NCBI RefSeq assembly: GCF_024349785.1
Contig: NZ_AP018817.1
Span: 2,263,501 to 2,327,500 of the forward strand
Direction: 5' to 3'
Length of the DNA stretch: 64,000 nucleotides
DNA from: Sphingomonas bisphenolicum
GTDB lineage: Bacteria; Pseudomonadota; Alphaproteobacteria; Sphingomonadales; Sphingomonadaceae
In this document: piece by piece, positions 50,892 through 60,620 of the stretch
Position numbering within the stretch: the first letter of the stretch is position 1
Layout: each line of letters starts with the position of its first letter
Translations under genes and position numbers: made by a program
Notes under the pieces: generated by a model
What the model saw: the letters and a program-made list of their open reading frames with translations, nothing else
What the model was told of the DNA's origin: nothing
Database searches by the model: none

Positions 50892-51902
50892 GTGGCAACG
50901 AAGGTAGCAATTAACGGTTTCGGACGTATCGGCCGCCTGGTGGCGCGCGCCATTCTCTCGCGCACCGACCATGACCTCGAACTGGTCAGCATCAACGATC
51001 TGGGCGACGTCAAGTCCAACGCCCTGCTGTTCAAGCGCGACTCCGTCCATGGCAATTGGGCCGGCGACGTCAGCGTGGACGGCGATTTCCTCGTTGTCGA
51101 TGGCAAGAAGATCAAGGTGACGGCCGAGCGCGATCCCGCCAACCTGCCGCATGCCGACCTGGGCGTCGAAATCGCGCTGGAATGCACCGGCATCTTCACC
51201 ACAAAGGACAAGGCCAGTGCGCATCTGACCGCTGGCGCCAAGCGCGTGATCATTTCCGCGCCCGGCACCAATGTCGATCGCACCGTCGTGTTCGGCGTCA
51301 ACCATGACGCGCTGACAGCCGACGACATCGTCATTTCGAACGCGAGCTGCACCACCAACTGCCTGGCGCCGCTCGCCAAGGTGCTGAACGACGCGATCGG
51401 CATCGAAAGCGGCTTCATGACGACGATCCACAGCTACACCAACGACCAGAATACGCTGGACCAGCTGCACAGCGACATGCGCCGCGCCCGCGCCGCCGCC
51501 CTGTCGCAGATCCCGACCTCCACAGGCGCCGCCCGCGCGGTGGGTGAAGTCCTGCCCGAATTGAAGGGCAAGCTGGACGGATCGTCGATCCGCGTGCCGA
51601 CCCCGAACGTCTCGGTCGTGGACCTGAAGTTCATTCCCAAGCGTCCGACCACGAAAGACGAGGTCAACAGCCTGCTCAAGGCCGCGTCGGAATCCGGCCC
51701 GCTCAAGGGCGTGCTGGGCTATTCGGACGAACCTTTGGTCTCGATCGACTATAATGGCGATCCGCGCAGCTCGACCGTCGACAGCCTGGAAACCGCCGTG
51801 GTCGATGGCAAGCTGGTCCGCGTGCTGAGCTGGTACGACAATGAATGGGGCTTCTCGAACCGCATGATCGACACCACCGGCGTCGTGGCGAAGTTTCTGT
51901 AA
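50892..51902 (+). CDS. gap: Glyceraldehyde-3-phosphate dehydrogenase (type I)
   Basis: A 336-residue NAD-dependent [20 protein letters not shown] is the Rossmann loop, and the catalytic Cys is in [17 protein letters not shown]. The His is in the [11 protein letters not shown] region, and the C-terminus [16 protein letters not shown] is conserved. The GTG start at 50892 follows TCAGGAGG. It lies 43 bp after tkt and is closed by an intrinsic terminator at 51914, so tkt-gap is one unit. Confidence 0.97.
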   Translation: MATKVAINGFGRIGRLVARAILSRTDHDLELVSINDLGDVKSNALLFKRDSVHGNWAGDVSVDGDFLVVDGKKIKVTAERDPANLPHADLGVEIALECTGIFTTKDKASAHLTAGAKRVIISAPGTNVDRTVVFGVNHDALTADDIVISNASCTTNCLAPLAKVLNDAIGIESGFMTTIHSYTNDQNTLDQLHSDMRRARAAALSQIPTSTGAARAVGEVLPELKGKLDGSSIRVPTPNVSVVDLKFIPKRPTTKDEVNSLLKAASESGPLKGVLGYSDEPLVSIDYNGDPRSSTVDSLETAVVDGKLVRVLSWYDNEWGFSNRMIDTTGVVAKFL

Positions 51903-51913
51903 GATCAAGGTTG

Positions 51914-51939
51914 AAGGGCAGGCGAAAGTCTGCCCTTTT
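51914..51939 (+). terminator. Intrinsic terminator after gap
   Basis: Stem AAGGGCAG/CTGCCCTT with an 8-nt loop, ending in a short T run, starting 12 bp after the gap stop. Confidence 0.8.
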
Positions 51940-52022
51940 CGTCATCCCAGCGAAAGCTGGAATCTCGCTTTCTTCCTCACCATGGGAAAGGGAGAGAGAT
52001 CCCAGCCTTCGCTGGGATGACG
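51940..52022. repeat. Sphingomonad REP-like inverted repeat
   Basis: CGTCATCCCAGCGAAAGCTGG at the left pairs with CCAGCCTTCGCTGGGATGACG at the right around a 40-bp centre. This CGTCATCCC-type palindrome is a widely dispersed intergenic repeat in sphingomonads and other alphaproteobacteria. It separates gap from pgk. Confidence 0.8.
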
Positions 52023-52048
52023 TCTGTTTAGGCTCAGGAGAGATAAAG

Positions 52049-53251
52049 ATGACCAAGCCGTTCAAGACGCTCGACGATATGGGCGACATCACCGGCAAGG
52101 TGGTGCTGGTGCGCGAAGATCTGAACGTGCCCATGCAGGACGGTTCGGTCAGCGACGACACCCGTCTGCGCGCGGCGATGCCGACCGTGCTGGAACTGGC
52201 CGATCGCGGCGCGAAGGTGCTGATCCTTGCGCATTTCGGTCGCCCCAAGGGCCAGAAGAACCCTGAATTTTCCCTGTCGAAGATCACCCGTCCCCTGACG
52301 CAGGTACTGGGCCGCGAGGTGCAGTTCATCCCGGACTGTCAGGGTGAAGCCGCTATGGACGGCATCGCGGTCATGCGCCCCGGCGACATCGCCATCCTCG
52401 AAAACACCCGCTTCCACGCAGGCGAGGAAAAGAACGATCCCGCGCTGGTGGACGCCATGGCGGCGATCGGCGACCTGTACGTCAACGACGCCTTCTCCGC
52501 CGCGCACCGCGCCCACGCCTCGACCGAAGGGCTGGCCCGCAAGCTGCCCGCTTTCGCCGGTCGCTCGATGGAAAAGGAACTGGACGCGCTCCAGGCCGCG
52601 CTCGGCGAACCGGTCAAGCCGGTCGCGGCCGTCGTCGGCGGCGCCAAGGTGTCGACGAAGCTCGACGTGCTCAACAATCTCGTGAAGCAGGTCGACCATC
52701 TCATCATCGGCGGCGGCATGGCCAACACCTTCCTTTATGCCCGCGGCGTCGATGTCGGCAAGTCGCTGTGCGAAAAGGATCTGAGCGATACTGCCGAGGC
52801 GATCTTCGAAGCCGCCGAAACCGCCGGCTGCATCATCCACCTCCCCTATGACGTGGTTGTGGCGAAGGAATTTGCCGCCAACCCGCCCTCGCTGCGCACC
52901 TGCAACGTCCATGAAGTCGCGGAAGACGAGATGATCCTGGACGTCGGCCCCGCCGCCGTCGAGGCATTGGGCGATGCGCTCAAGAACTGCCGCACGCTGG
53001 TCTGGAACGGCCCGCTCGGTGCCTTCGAGATCGCGCCGTTCGACGCCGCGACCGTGGCGTTGGCCCGCACCGCAGCAGCTTTGACCAAGGAAGGCCAGTT
53101 GACGTCGGTTGCCGGCGGCGGCGACACCGTGGCGGCGCTCAACCATGCGGGCGTGGCCGCCGACTTCACCTTCGTCTCGACCGCTGGCGGCGCCTTCCTC
53201 GAATGGATGGAAGGCAAGGAACTGCCGGGCGTCAAGGCGCTGACGGCCTGA
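52049..53251 (+). CDS. pgk: Phosphoglycerate kinase
   Basis: A 400-residue PGK of normal length. N-domain: [14 protein letters not shown] and LAHFGRPKG with basic residues for 3-phosphoglycerate. C-domain: [38 protein letters not shown] and the nucleotide motif [12 protein letters not shown]. An AGGAGAG ribosome binding site precedes the ATG at 52049. It works with gap in glycolysis/gluconeogenesis. Confidence 0.97.
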   Translation: MTKPFKTLDDMGDITGKVVLVREDLNVPMQDGSVSDDTRLRAAMPTVLELADRGAKVLILAHFGRPKGQKNPEFSLSKITRPLTQVLGREVQFIPDCQGEAAMDGIAVMRPGDIAILENTRFHAGEEKNDPALVDAMAAIGDLYVNDAFSAAHRAHASTEGLARKLPAFAGRSMEKELDALQAALGEPVKPVAAVVGGAKVSTKLDVLNNLVKQVDHLIIGGGMANTFLYARGVDVGKSLCEKDLSDTAEAIFEAAETAGCIIHLPYDVVVAKEFAANPPSLRTCNVHEVAEDEMILDVGPAAVEALGDALKNCRTLVWNGPLGAFEIAPFDAATVALARTAAALTKEGQLTSVAGGGDTVAALNHAGVAADFTFVSTAGGAFLEWMEGKELPGVKALTA

Positions 53252-53271
53252 CCCGATAGCGACATGGGGCG

Positions 53272-54471
53272 TCAGCGCGCGATGCTGGCGCCCCGGTCGA
53301 ACAGCAGGAAGGCCAGGGTGGCGACGCCGCCGATGGCCGCGCCCGCCAGGGCGCTGGCGGTCCAGCCGCCCGCTTCATAGCTGATCGATCCGATCACCGA
53401 CCCCAGCGCGCCCACCAGGAACATCACGGTCACATAGGCCGCATTGATCCGCCCGCGCGCATGGGGATCGAGCGAGAAGATCAGCTTCTGCCCAGTAATC
53501 TGGCTCATCTGCACCGCGCCGTCGATCAGCACCGCCATGATGGTGAAGCCGATCAGGCTACCCGCCGCCACCGTCCAGTCGGCCAGCAGGAAGCCGGCCG
53601 TCAGTCCGACCATGCCGATCAGCGAGGCGGGCCGGGTCAGGCGACGGTCGGCCATCCATCCTGCCACCGGCGCCACCAGCGCGCCACCCGCCCCGGCCAG
53701 CGCAAAGGCGCCGATCCCGGCATGGCCCAGGTGAAATTCATGGATCAGCGCCAGCGGCGCGGCGGTCCAGAACAGGTTGAACGCCGCGAACATCGCCGCC
53801 TGGTAAAAAGCCCGCATCCGCACGACGCGATGCTTGACCAGTTGCGCGAAGGTCGATGCCAGCACCGCCCCATAATGCATGCCGCCCTTGGGCGTGCGCC
53901 GCGGGCAGGCGGCGAGCAGCGCAACGCCCACCATGGCCATCACGACGGCCGAAACGATGAAGGTGGCCCGCCAGCCAACCGACCCCGCCAGAAAGTTGGC
54001 GATCGGCCGCGACAGCATGATGCCGAACAGCAGCCCGCTCATCACCGTGCCGACCACGCGGCCCTGCTTCTCCGGCGCGGCGAGGTGCGAGGCGAGCGGC
54101 ACCAGCACCTGAGCGCCGGTCGCGCCGACGCCGGTCAGGATGGACGCCACCAGAAAGCTGCTCGGTCCGTCGGACAGCGCGATGGCGATGCAGCCCATGA
54201 TGGTCGCCGCGATCGACGTCAGCACGATCCGCCGGTTTTCGAACAGGTCCGCCAGCGGCACGATCAGGAACAGGCCTGCGCCATAGCCAAGCTGGGTCAG
54301 CGTGGTAATCAGTCCCGCGATACTGGCGGACATGCCGATCTGCGGTCCGATCACATCGATCAGCGTCTGGGCATAGTAGAGATTGGCTACCATCACGCCG
54401 CACGCCACCGCCATCAGGAGGATCATGGCGGGGGAGAGGTCGGCGGGTCTGTCGGCGGGGATGCTGGTCAT
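53272..54471 (-). CDS. MFS transporter (DHA-type)
   Basis: A 399-residue major facilitator with twelve predicted helices. The first segments are ILLMAVACGVMVANLYYAQTL and LTQLGYGAGLFLIVPLADLFENR, the latter holding the loop 2-3 motif. The Tyr-Ala-Gln (ANLYYAQ) start is typical of the YgaY/NarK-distant drug-H+ antiporter group. It points against its glycolytic neighbours, so it is an insertion in an otherwise forward gene set. The start at 54471 is preferred over the longer frame. Substrate unknown. Confidence 0.88.
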   Translation of the reverse strand: MTSIPADRPADLSPAMILLMAVACGVMVANLYYAQTLIDVIGPQIGMSASIAGLITTLTQLGYGAGLFLIVPLADLFENRRIVLTSIAATIMGCIAIALSDGPSSFLVASILTGVGATGAQVLVPLASHLAAPEKQGRVVGTVMSGLLFGIMLSRPIANFLAGSVGWRATFIVSAVVMAMVGVALLAACPRRTPKGGMHYGAVLASTFAQLVKHRVVRMRAFYQAAMFAAFNLFWTAAPLALIHEFHLGHAGIGAFALAGAGGALVAPVAGWMADRRLTRPASLIGMVGLTAGFLLADWTVAAGSLIGFTIMAVLIDGAVQMSQITGQKLIFSLDPHARGRINAAYVTVMFLVGALGSVIGSISYEAGGWTASALAGAAIGGVATLAFLLFDRGASIAR

Positions 54472-54733
54472 GCCTGCCCTATGGGTCGCAAGCCGCAACC
54501 TTTCAAGCCGCCGCCGCCTGATTCATTGTGCGGCGCAACGCGGCTGGCGGGAATAGGGCTTTCCCTCCTGCTGCGGCATCAGCAGGCCCCTTGCGGTGCG
54601 GCATGGGACTGGCTACCAGCCCGAAGACCGGCGACAATAATGGAAAGTCGCGCCCGGCCGGCAGATGATGGAGCGTCTGCCGATAGTCTATTTCGTGCCG
54701 CCAGGGGCGGCGCCCAAGGGAAGGTATGTGCAG

Positions 54734-55639
54734 ATGCTGGATCAGGATATGAAGCAGAAGATCGCTACGGGTGAGGGCTTTATCGCCGCGCTCGACCAGA
54801 GCGGCGGATCGACGCCCAAGGCGCTCAAGGGCTATGGCGTGGAGGAAGACGCCTGGTCCAGCGAAGAGGAAATGTTCGGCCTGATCCACGCCATGCGCAG
54901 CCGCGTCATCACCTCGCCCGCCTTCACCGGCGACAAGGTGCTGGGCGCGATCCTGTTCGAGCGCACCATGGACGGCACCGTCGACGGCAAGCCGACCCCG
55001 CAGGCGCTGCTGGAGCGCGGCGTGGTCCCCTTCATCAAGATCGACAAGGGTCTGGAGGATGAGGCGAACGGCGTGCAGTTGATGAAGCCCAATCCTGATC
55101 TGGACATCCTGCTGCACCGGTCGAAGGCGCTGGGCGTGTTCGGCACCAAGGAACGCTCGGTCGTGAACCTCGCCAACCGCGAAGGTATCGCCGCCGTGGT
55201 CGCGCAGCAGTTCGAAGTCGGCCAACAGGTTCTCGCCGCCGGTCTGATGCCGATCATCGAGCCGGAAGTGAACATCAAGTCGCCCGAACGCGCGGAAGCC
55301 GACCAGATTTTGCTGGAAGAAATCCTCAAGAATCTCGATGCCTTGCCCGAAGGCGTTCAAGTGATGTTGAAGCTGTCGTTGCCGACCAAGCCCGGCCTGT
55401 TCGATCCGCTGGTCGATCATCCCGCCGTGCTGCGCGTCGTCGCCCTGTCGGGTGGGTTCGCCCGTCCCGAAGCCTGCGTCGAACTGGCCAAGAATCGCGG
55501 CATCATCGCCAGCTTCAGCCGCGCGCTGCTCAACGATCTGCGTCACCAGATGACTGATGACGAGTTCAACGCGTCGCTGGGCGAAGCGATCGACGAAATC
55601 CACGGCGCCTCGACCGCGAAGCAGCCGGTCGCGGCCTGA
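54734..55639 (+). CDS. fba: Fructose-bisphosphate aldolase class I
   Basis: A 301-residue class I aldolase. Conserved stretches: GFIAALDQSGGSTPKALKGY, ILFERTMDG, GVVPFIKIDKGLED, MPIIEPEVNI and VMLKLSLPTKPGLF, where the Lys of the strand is the Schiff-base candidate, then VVALSGGFARPEAC. The start at 54734 is preceded by GGAAGG; the frame upstream is not conserved in style. It cleaves or forms fructose-1,6-bisphosphate with the neighbouring triose enzymes. Confidence 0.95.
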   Translation: MLDQDMKQKIATGEGFIAALDQSGGSTPKALKGYGVEEDAWSSEEEMFGLIHAMRSRVITSPAFTGDKVLGAILFERTMDGTVDGKPTPQALLERGVVPFIKIDKGLEDEANGVQLMKPNPDLDILLHRSKALGVFGTKERSVVNLANREGIAAVVAQQFEVGQQVLAAGLMPIIEPEVNIKSPERAEADQILLEEILKNLDALPEGVQVMLKLSLPTKPGLFDPLVDHPAVLRVVALSGGFARPEACVELAKNRGIIASFSRALLNDLRHQMTDDEFNASLGEAIDEIHGASTAKQPVAA

Positions 55640-55644
55640 TTGGG

Positions 55645-55680
55645 AAAGGCCGGGCGGCGCATGTCCGCCCGGCCATTTCA
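55645..55680 (+). terminator. Intrinsic terminator after fba
   Basis: A perfect 10-bp stem GGCCGGGCGG/CCGCCCGGCC with a 7-nt loop, flanked by AAA and ATTT, starting 8 bp after the aldolase stop. Confidence 0.8.
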
Positions 55681-55691
55681 TTGATAACACT

Positions 55692-55779
55692 CCGTTCGCC
55701 CGGAGCTTGTCGAGCTCTGTCGTGAGCGCCTTCCCTTGCAGACAGTCGAAGGGGGCTTCGGCAGGCTCAGCCCGAACGG
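55692..55779. repeat. Dispersed sphingomonad intergenic repeat
   Basis: CCGTTCG at the left and CGAACGG at the right enclose GAGCTTGTCGAGCTC, CAGTCGAAGGGGGC and GGCTCAGCCC segments. The CCGTTCG..GAGC/TGTCGAAGG pattern is a familiar multicopy repeat in sphingomonad genomes. It lies between fba and thiE. Confidence 0.75.
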
Positions 55780-55849
55780 ATGAGAGGCTGGACATTGCAT
55801 TCCGGCATAGCGCCCTTGGCCTCGCCTCCTGAATGGCTATAAAGCGCCC

Positions 55850-56557
55850 ATGACCGATTTCACCGATGAAGAGCTGGCGCTCGATCCGCATTTCGCCGAC
55901 CAGTTCGAACCGGGCTTCCGCCCCGCCTGCCAGCTTTACCTGATCTCCCCGCCGGCCATCGACGACGGCTTCCTCGATCAACTCGCCGCCGCGTTCGACG
56001 GCGGCAGCGTCGCGGCGTTTCAATTGCGGCTCAAGGGGATCGACGATCACGCCATCGCCGCGCTCGCCCCGCCGATCCAGGCGCTCTGCGCGGAGCGGGA
56101 TGTCGCCTTCATCGTCAATGACAGCATCGGCCTCGCCAAGCGCCTCGGCGCAGACGGCGTCCATTTGGGGCAGGAGGATGGCGACCCGCGCGACGCACGC
56201 GAACAATTGGGGCCGAAGGTGCAGATCGGCGTGACCTGCCATGACAGCCGCCATCTGGCGATGGAAGCGGGCGAGGCTGGGGCCGACTATGTCGCGTTCG
56301 GCGCCTTCTATCCGACGACCACGAAAGAGACGCTCCACCGCGCGGAACCCTCGATCCTGGGCTGGTGGACGACGCTGTTCGAACTGCCCTGCGTCGCGAT
56401 CGGCGGCGTGACCGCGGAGAATGCCGCACCTTTGGTCGCCGCGGGCGCGGACTTCCTGGCGGTCAGCAGCGCGGTCTGGAACCACCCCGACGGTGCGAAG
56501 GCGGGTGTCGCCGCCTTTGCCGAAGTTCTGGCTAGCAAGCCGCCGCCGCCACGCTGA
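55850..56557 (+). CDS. thiE: Thiamine phosphate synthase
   Basis: A 235-residue TIM-barrel ThiE. Seen: [35 protein letters not shown] with [42 protein letters not shown] phosphate region, and [20 protein letters not shown]. It joins HMP-pyrophosphate and thiazole phosphate to thiamine phosphate. A 25-residue acidic N-terminal extension precedes the barrel. It provides the cofactor used by the neighbouring transketolase, though no ThiE-specific riboswitch is seen. Confidence 0.93.
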   Translation: MTDFTDEELALDPHFADQFEPGFRPACQLYLISPPAIDDGFLDQLAAAFDGGSVAAFQLRLKGIDDHAIAALAPPIQALCAERDVAFIVNDSIGLAKRLGADGVHLGQEDGDPRDAREQLGPKVQIGVTCHDSRHLAMEAGEAGADYVAFGAFYPTTTKETLHRAEPSILGWWTTLFELPCVAIGGVTAENAAPLVAAGADFLAVSSAVWNHPDGAKAGVAAFAEVLASKPPPPR

Positions 56558-56595
56558 GCCGGTCGGGCACGGTACGGATAAGAGCGATATCAAAA

Positions 56596-56686
56596 TTCTC
56601 CCCCGATCTTGCTTGGGAAGGGGGACGATCCGCAGGATGGTGGAGGGGAAGGGCGCACCGGTGCGTCTATCCCTCTACCACCGCCT
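56596..56686. repeat. Structured sphingomonad intergenic repeat between thiE and L,D-transpeptidase
   Basis: Three consecutive hairpins. CTCCCCC ... GGGGGA comes first, then CGATCC-GCA-GGATGG, then a long imperfect stem GGTGGAGGGGAAGGG ... TCCCTCTACCACC centred on the perfect palindrome CGCACCGGTGCG. This composite is typical of multicopy sphingomonad repeats. Confidence 0.65.
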
Positions 56687-56768
56687 AATCCGCCACATCA
56701 CGCCTTGCGTCCTCGCACCCTTCCGCCCCGTCGCGCGTTCTCTCCTCATCTGAACGGAGAGGATCACC

Positions 56769-57866
56769 TTGAAAAACCATCTGTTGCTCGTCGCCCTGCT
56801 GTGCAGCGCCTGCAATGTCAGCGTCACGGATGCCAATAGCAGCGCGCCTGCGGACAATGCGGCCCAACCCGCCAACAACAGCGCCGTCGCTGCGTCCGCG
56901 GCAAAGAACGACGCCTATGCGTTCGAAGTCGTGACGGAGCAGAAACCCCAGCAGCCCAACCGCTTCCTCATGGCCCAGGTCGCGCTCGACCGCTGGGGTT
57001 TTTCCCCCGGCGTCCTCGACGGCAAGGACGGCATGAGCTTCAAGGCGGCGCTGCGCGGTTTCCAGGAAGCGCATGACCTGCCCATCACCGGCAGTTTCGA
57101 TCAGAAGACCAGCGCCGCCCTGCTGGAAGGGGAGCCGCGGCCGACCACCTATCTGGTGAATATCCCCGACGATTTCGCCCGTGGTCCGTTCTTCGATCTG
57201 CCGCGCGGCGACCTCAATGAGCAGGCGAAGCTACCCGCACTCACCTATCGCAACCTGCTGGAAAAGGTCGCCGAACGCTTCCACACCACGCCCGAAGCCC
57301 TGATCGCGCTCAATCCGCCCAATACGAAGGTCGGCGCCGGCACGACCATCCGCGTGCCTGCGATCGACAACCAGCCGGTTGCCGTGATCGAGGGGGACGA
57401 ACGCGGCTGGGGCGAAACGCTCGCCAGCCTGGGCGTGGCCAGGGACCAGCCGCAGGCCGACCATCTGGTGGTCGACAAATCCGAAGGGCTGCTCAAGGTC
57501 TATAACGCGGAAAACCGCCTGATCGCGCAATTTCCGGTGACGACGGGATCGCAGCATGACCCGCTGCCGCTGGGCGAATGGACGATCAAGGGGGTGAGCC
57601 GCAATCCCGATTTCCACTATAATCCCAAACTTTTCTGGGACGCCTCTTCAAAGGATGAGAAGGCGGTGCTGAAACCCGGTCCCAACGGCCCGGTCGGCGT
57701 GGTGTGGATCGACCTGTCGAAGGATCATTATGGCATCCACGGCACGCCCGAACCGCAGACGATCGGGCGTACCGAAAGCCATGGCTGCATCCGCCTGACC
57801 AACTGGGACGCGGCGCGTCTGGCCCAGATGGTCAAGAGCGGGATCAAGGCCAAGTTCCAGGCATGA
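56769..57866 (+). CDS. L,D-transpeptidase with peptidoglycan-binding domain
   Basis: A 365-residue envelope enzyme. The N-terminus MKNHLLLVALLCSAC is a signal peptide with a possible lipobox. A PG_binding_1 domain (FLMAQVALDRWGFSPGVLDG) and a LysM-like segment (VAERFHTTPEALIALNPPN) follow. The YkuD catalytic domain has HGTPEPQTIGRTESHGCIRL with catalytic His and Cys. It forms 3-3 crosslinks or attaches proteins to peptidoglycan. The TTG start at 56769 follows GGAGAGGA. It is coupled by ATGA to the M23 peptidase gene. Confidence 0.93.
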   Translation: MKNHLLLVALLCSACNVSVTDANSSAPADNAAQPANNSAVAASAAKNDAYAFEVVTEQKPQQPNRFLMAQVALDRWGFSPGVLDGKDGMSFKAALRGFQEAHDLPITGSFDQKTSAALLEGEPRPTTYLVNIPDDFARGPFFDLPRGDLNEQAKLPALTYRNLLEKVAERFHTTPEALIALNPPNTKVGAGTTIRVPAIDNQPVAVIEGDERGWGETLASLGVARDQPQADHLVVDKSEGLLKVYNAENRLIAQFPVTTGSQHDPLPLGEWTIKGVSRNPDFHYNPKLFWDASSKDEKAVLKPGPNGPVGVVWIDLSKDHYGIHGTPEPQTIGRTESHGCIRLTNWDAARLAQMVKSGIKAKFQA

Positions 57867-58438
57867 GGCGGCCGCGACTGTGGGGCAGTATCGCTGTGGC
57901 GCTGCTGTTCTGCGTTGCTTTCGCGCATTTCTGCGTTCGGATCGTGCCGGCGGACGGGCCGTCCGTGATCGCGCCTGTGCCCCGCGCAGCCAGGTCTGCG
58001 GACGCTGGCCCGTTGCTGATTCCCGTCGAGGGCGTGCCGGCGTCGGCCCTGGCCGACACCTTCACCCAGGCCCGCGCGAATGACGCGCGTCCGCATGATG
58101 CGATCGACATCATGGCGGCGCGGGGCAGGGCGGTGCTGGCCGCCGCCAACGGCCGCATCGACAAGATTTTCTGGAGCGAAGATGGCGGCCGCACCCTCTA
58201 TCAACGTTCGCCGGACGGACGGCTGCTCTATTATTACGCGCATCTCGACGGCTATGCGCCGGGCCTGCACGAAGGCCAGATGCTGCGTCGCGGCCAGCGG
58301 ATCGCCACGGTCGGCAGCACCGGCAATGCCGACCCGTCCGCCCCGCACCTCCATTTCGCGGTTCATGCTATGCAGCCCGGCGAAGCCTGGTATGGCGGGC
58401 GCGCGATCAACCCCTATCCATTGCTGGCGCGCCGCTGA
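57863..58438 (+). CDS. M23 family peptidase (LytM-like)
   Basis: A 191-residue protein with an N-terminal membrane anchor or signal (GSIAVALLFCVAFAHFCVRI) and an M23 domain. The zinc residues are in NDARPHDAIDIMAARGR (His, Asp) and APHLHFAVH (HxH), so it is potentially active. It cuts or trims peptidoglycan cross-bridges. Coupled to the L,D-transpeptidase, it suggests paired wall crosslinking and opening. Confidence 0.92.
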   Translation: MRRPRLWGSIAVALLFCVAFAHFCVRIVPADGPSVIAPVPRAARSADAGPLLIPVEGVPASALADTFTQARANDARPHDAIDIMAARGRAVLAAANGRIDKIFWSEDGGRTLYQRSPDGRLLYYYAHLDGYAPGLHEGQMLRRGQRIATVGSTGNADPSAPHLHFAVHAMQPGEAWYGGRAINPYPLLARR

Positions 58439-58683
58439 TCTGTCCTACAAAGGTCGTTTCTGTTATAGCGCCGCATGTTCCCGCCTGCGCGGCACAGCTT
58501 GCGCCATAATTGACAGGAAATGTCCGACATAGGAAATTTTCTGACAAAACCGGCGGGAAAAGTGCGAAGTTAAGGGCTGGGACGCCACCCCCTTGCCCTT
58601 GACGCCATCCCGCTGTAAAGGCGCGCCCAGCCTCCAAGAGGCCGGCTCTTTTCCACCTTCAGACATATAGGCAGGCTCTTCCC

Positions 58684-59250
58684 ATGGCGAAGATCAGCGG
58701 CGTGGACATTCGTCCCGGCAACAATATCGAATATGAGGGCGGCCTGTGGCGCGCCGTCAAGATACAGCACACCCAGCCCGGCAAAGGCGGCGCCTATATG
58801 CAGGTCGAACTCAAGAACCTGATCGACGGCCGCAAGAACAATGTCCGTTTCCGCTCCGCCGAAAGCGTCGAGCGCATCCGCCTCGACACCAAGGATTTCC
58901 AGTATCTCTATGCCGAAGGCGACATGCTTGTCTTCATGGACAATGAGAATTACGAGCAGATCAACCTGCCCGCCGAACTGCTGGGCGATGCCGCCGACTT
59001 TCTCCAGGACGGCATGGAAGTGACGCTGGAAATGTACGAAGAGCGTCCGATCAGCGTCCAGTTGCCCGACACGATCGAGGCGACGGTGGTCGAAGCCGAC
59101 GCCGTGGTGAAGGGCCAGACCGCTTCGGCCAGCTACAAGCCCGCGATCCTCGACAATGGCGTGCGCGTCATGGTCCCGCCGCACATCGTCAGCGGCACCC
59201 GCATCGTCGTGGACGTCTATGCCCGCGAATATGTGAAGCGCGCCGACTGA
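58684..59250 (+). CDS. efp: Elongation factor P
   Basis: A 188-residue EF-P with three beta-barrel domains. The tip loop of domain [18 protein letters not shown], carries Lys34, the site modified in some bacteria. The domain III signature [20 protein letters not shown] is intact. It relieves ribosome stalling at polyproline. The 245-bp upstream gap should hold its promoter. Its TGA is shared with the ATG of the next gene (TGATG). Confidence 0.96.
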   Translation: MAKISGVDIRPGNNIEYEGGLWRAVKIQHTQPGKGGAYMQVELKNLIDGRKNNVRFRSAESVERIRLDTKDFQYLYAEGDMLVFMDNENYEQINLPAELLGDAADFLQDGMEVTLEMYEERPISVQLPDTIEATVVEADAVVKGQTASASYKPAILDNGVRVMVPPHIVSGTRIVVDVYAREYVKRAD

Positions 59251-59636
59251 TGCCTATGGACCGCAGCACGGCATGGGCCGCTCGGTTGGCGCTTGGCCTC
59301 GCGATCGCCGTCATGCCGGCCGCGGTCCCCACCCAGGCTATGGCGCAGGCGCAAGCCGCGCCGACCAAGGCGCAACTCGACAGTGCGGCCTATGTGCTGC
59401 GCATCGTCACAAGCGCGCTCCAGTCGAACGAGGTCGAAGCGCCGGTCAAGAGTGCGCTGTTCGACTGCCTCTATTCCAATGCGGTCTCCAAGGTCAGCGA
59501 GGCGACGGACAAGGTCATCGCCGCCAATGCCGGCAAGGTCGACCGGAAAGACCCGTCGCAGATGCTGGCCGTAATCGCCGGCGTATGCGGCTATCGCCCC
59601 GCCGCCCCGGCCGCCAGGCCCGCCCCGAAGAAATAA
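59250..59636 (+). CDS. Small secreted hypothetical protein
   Basis: A 128-residue protein with a Sec signal peptide (ALGLAIAVMPAAVPTQAMAQ, cleaved after about residue 33). The rest is helical (ALFDCLYSNAVSKVSEATDK) with two cysteines, in FDCLYS and GVCGY, that may form a disulfide. The C-terminus is Pro/Ala-rich. It starts at the TGATG junction with efp. Homologues are common next to efp in sphingomonads by my recollection; no function known. Confidence 0.75.
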   Translation: MPMDRSTAWAARLALGLAIAVMPAAVPTQAMAQAQAAPTKAQLDSAAYVLRIVTSALQSNEVEAPVKSALFDCLYSNAVSKVSEATDKVIAANAGKVDRKDPSQMLAVIAGVCGYRPAAPAARPAPKK

Positions 59637-59675
59637 TCCAGCAGGCCGTCCCACCGGGGGCGGCGGAGACATAAT

Positions 59676-60491
59676 ATGGTATCGCACTCCGGTCTTCTCA
59701 CCGTCATGGAACGCGCCGCGCGCAAGGCCGGCTCGAAGCTGCGCCGCGATTTCGGCGAAGTCGAGCATCTTCAGGTGTCCCGCAAGGGGCCGGCCGACTT
59801 CGTGTCCAAGGCCGATCAGCAGGCGGAAAAAACGCTGGTCGAAGAATTGCAGAAGGCCCGCCCCGACTGGGGCTTCCTGCTGGAAGAAGGCGGCGTGATC
59901 GAGGGCGATCCGACCAAGCCGCGCTGGATCATCGATCCGTTGGACGGCACCACCAACTTCCTGCACGGCATCCCGCATTTCGCCATCTCGATCGCGGTCG
60001 AAGAACCGCAATATGGCAGCGGCAAGCGCGAGATCACGACTGGCCTCATCTACCAGCCGGTCACTGACGAGAGCTATTGGGCGGAAAAGAGCCGCGGCGC
60101 CTGGCGCCACGACCAGCGCCTGCGAGTCTCGGCCCGCCGCGACCTGGCCGACTGCGTCATTGCCACCGGCATTCCTTTCATGGGCCATGGCGACATGGCG
60201 CAATGGACCCGCATCTACGGTGCGGTCGCGCCTTCGGTTGCGGGCATTCGCCGCTTCGGTGCGGCCTCGCTCGATCTCGCCCATGTCGCATCGGGCCGCT
60301 ATGACGGCTATTGGGAAAGCGGCCTGCAGCCCTGGGATGTCGCCGCCGGCCTGCTGCTGGTGCGCGAAGCGGGCGGTTTCGCGAGCGATTTCCGCGGCGG
60401 CGACCAGGCGATCGAGCGCAAGGAAGTGATCGCGGGCAATGATGCGATCCATAGCAAATTGCACAAGCTGGTGGCGGGCGCGCTGCGCTAA
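59676..60491 (+). CDS. suhB: Inositol-1-monophosphatase family protein (SuhB-like)
   Basis: A 271-residue Mg2+-dependent phosphatase. The metal motifs are all present: LLEEGG, WIIDPLDGTTNFLHGIP and LQPWDVAAGLLLVREAGG. It dephosphorylates inositol phosphate or related sugar phosphates; SuhB also affects rRNA transcription in E. coli. It is the last gene of the efp group and is followed by a strong terminator. Confidence 0.93.
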   Translation: MVSHSGLLTVMERAARKAGSKLRRDFGEVEHLQVSRKGPADFVSKADQQAEKTLVEELQKARPDWGFLLEEGGVIEGDPTKPRWIIDPLDGTTNFLHGIPHFAISIAVEEPQYGSGKREITTGLIYQPVTDESYWAEKSRGAWRHDQRLRVSARRDLADCVIATGIPFMGHGDMAQWTRIYGAVAPSVAGIRRFGAASLDLAHVASGRYDGYWESGLQPWDVAAGLLLVREAGGFASDFRGGDQAIERKEVIAGNDAIHSKLHKLVAGALR

Positions 60492-60501
60492 AGCCCCATC
60501 C

Positions 60502-60531
60502 GGCCAAGCGCTTCAAGCGCTTGGCCTTTTT
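60502..60531 (+). terminator. Intrinsic terminator after the inositol monophosphatase gene
   Basis: GGCCAAGCGCTT and AAGCGCTTGGCC form a perfect inverted repeat around one base, followed by five T. It lies 11 bp after the stop codon. Confidence 0.88.
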
Positions 60532-60620
60532 GCGATTCATTCTCACCGCCTTGGCCCCTTGCTTCGCATATGCAGCAGGCCTAAAGCGCCCCCAACAACC
60601 TTTTCGCCCAGGGGAATCCG

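Noticed and set aside
54503..56593. 696-codon minus-strand frame opposite fba and thiE
   Set aside because: It spans two genuine plus-strand genes plus the repeat between them. No recognisable protein.
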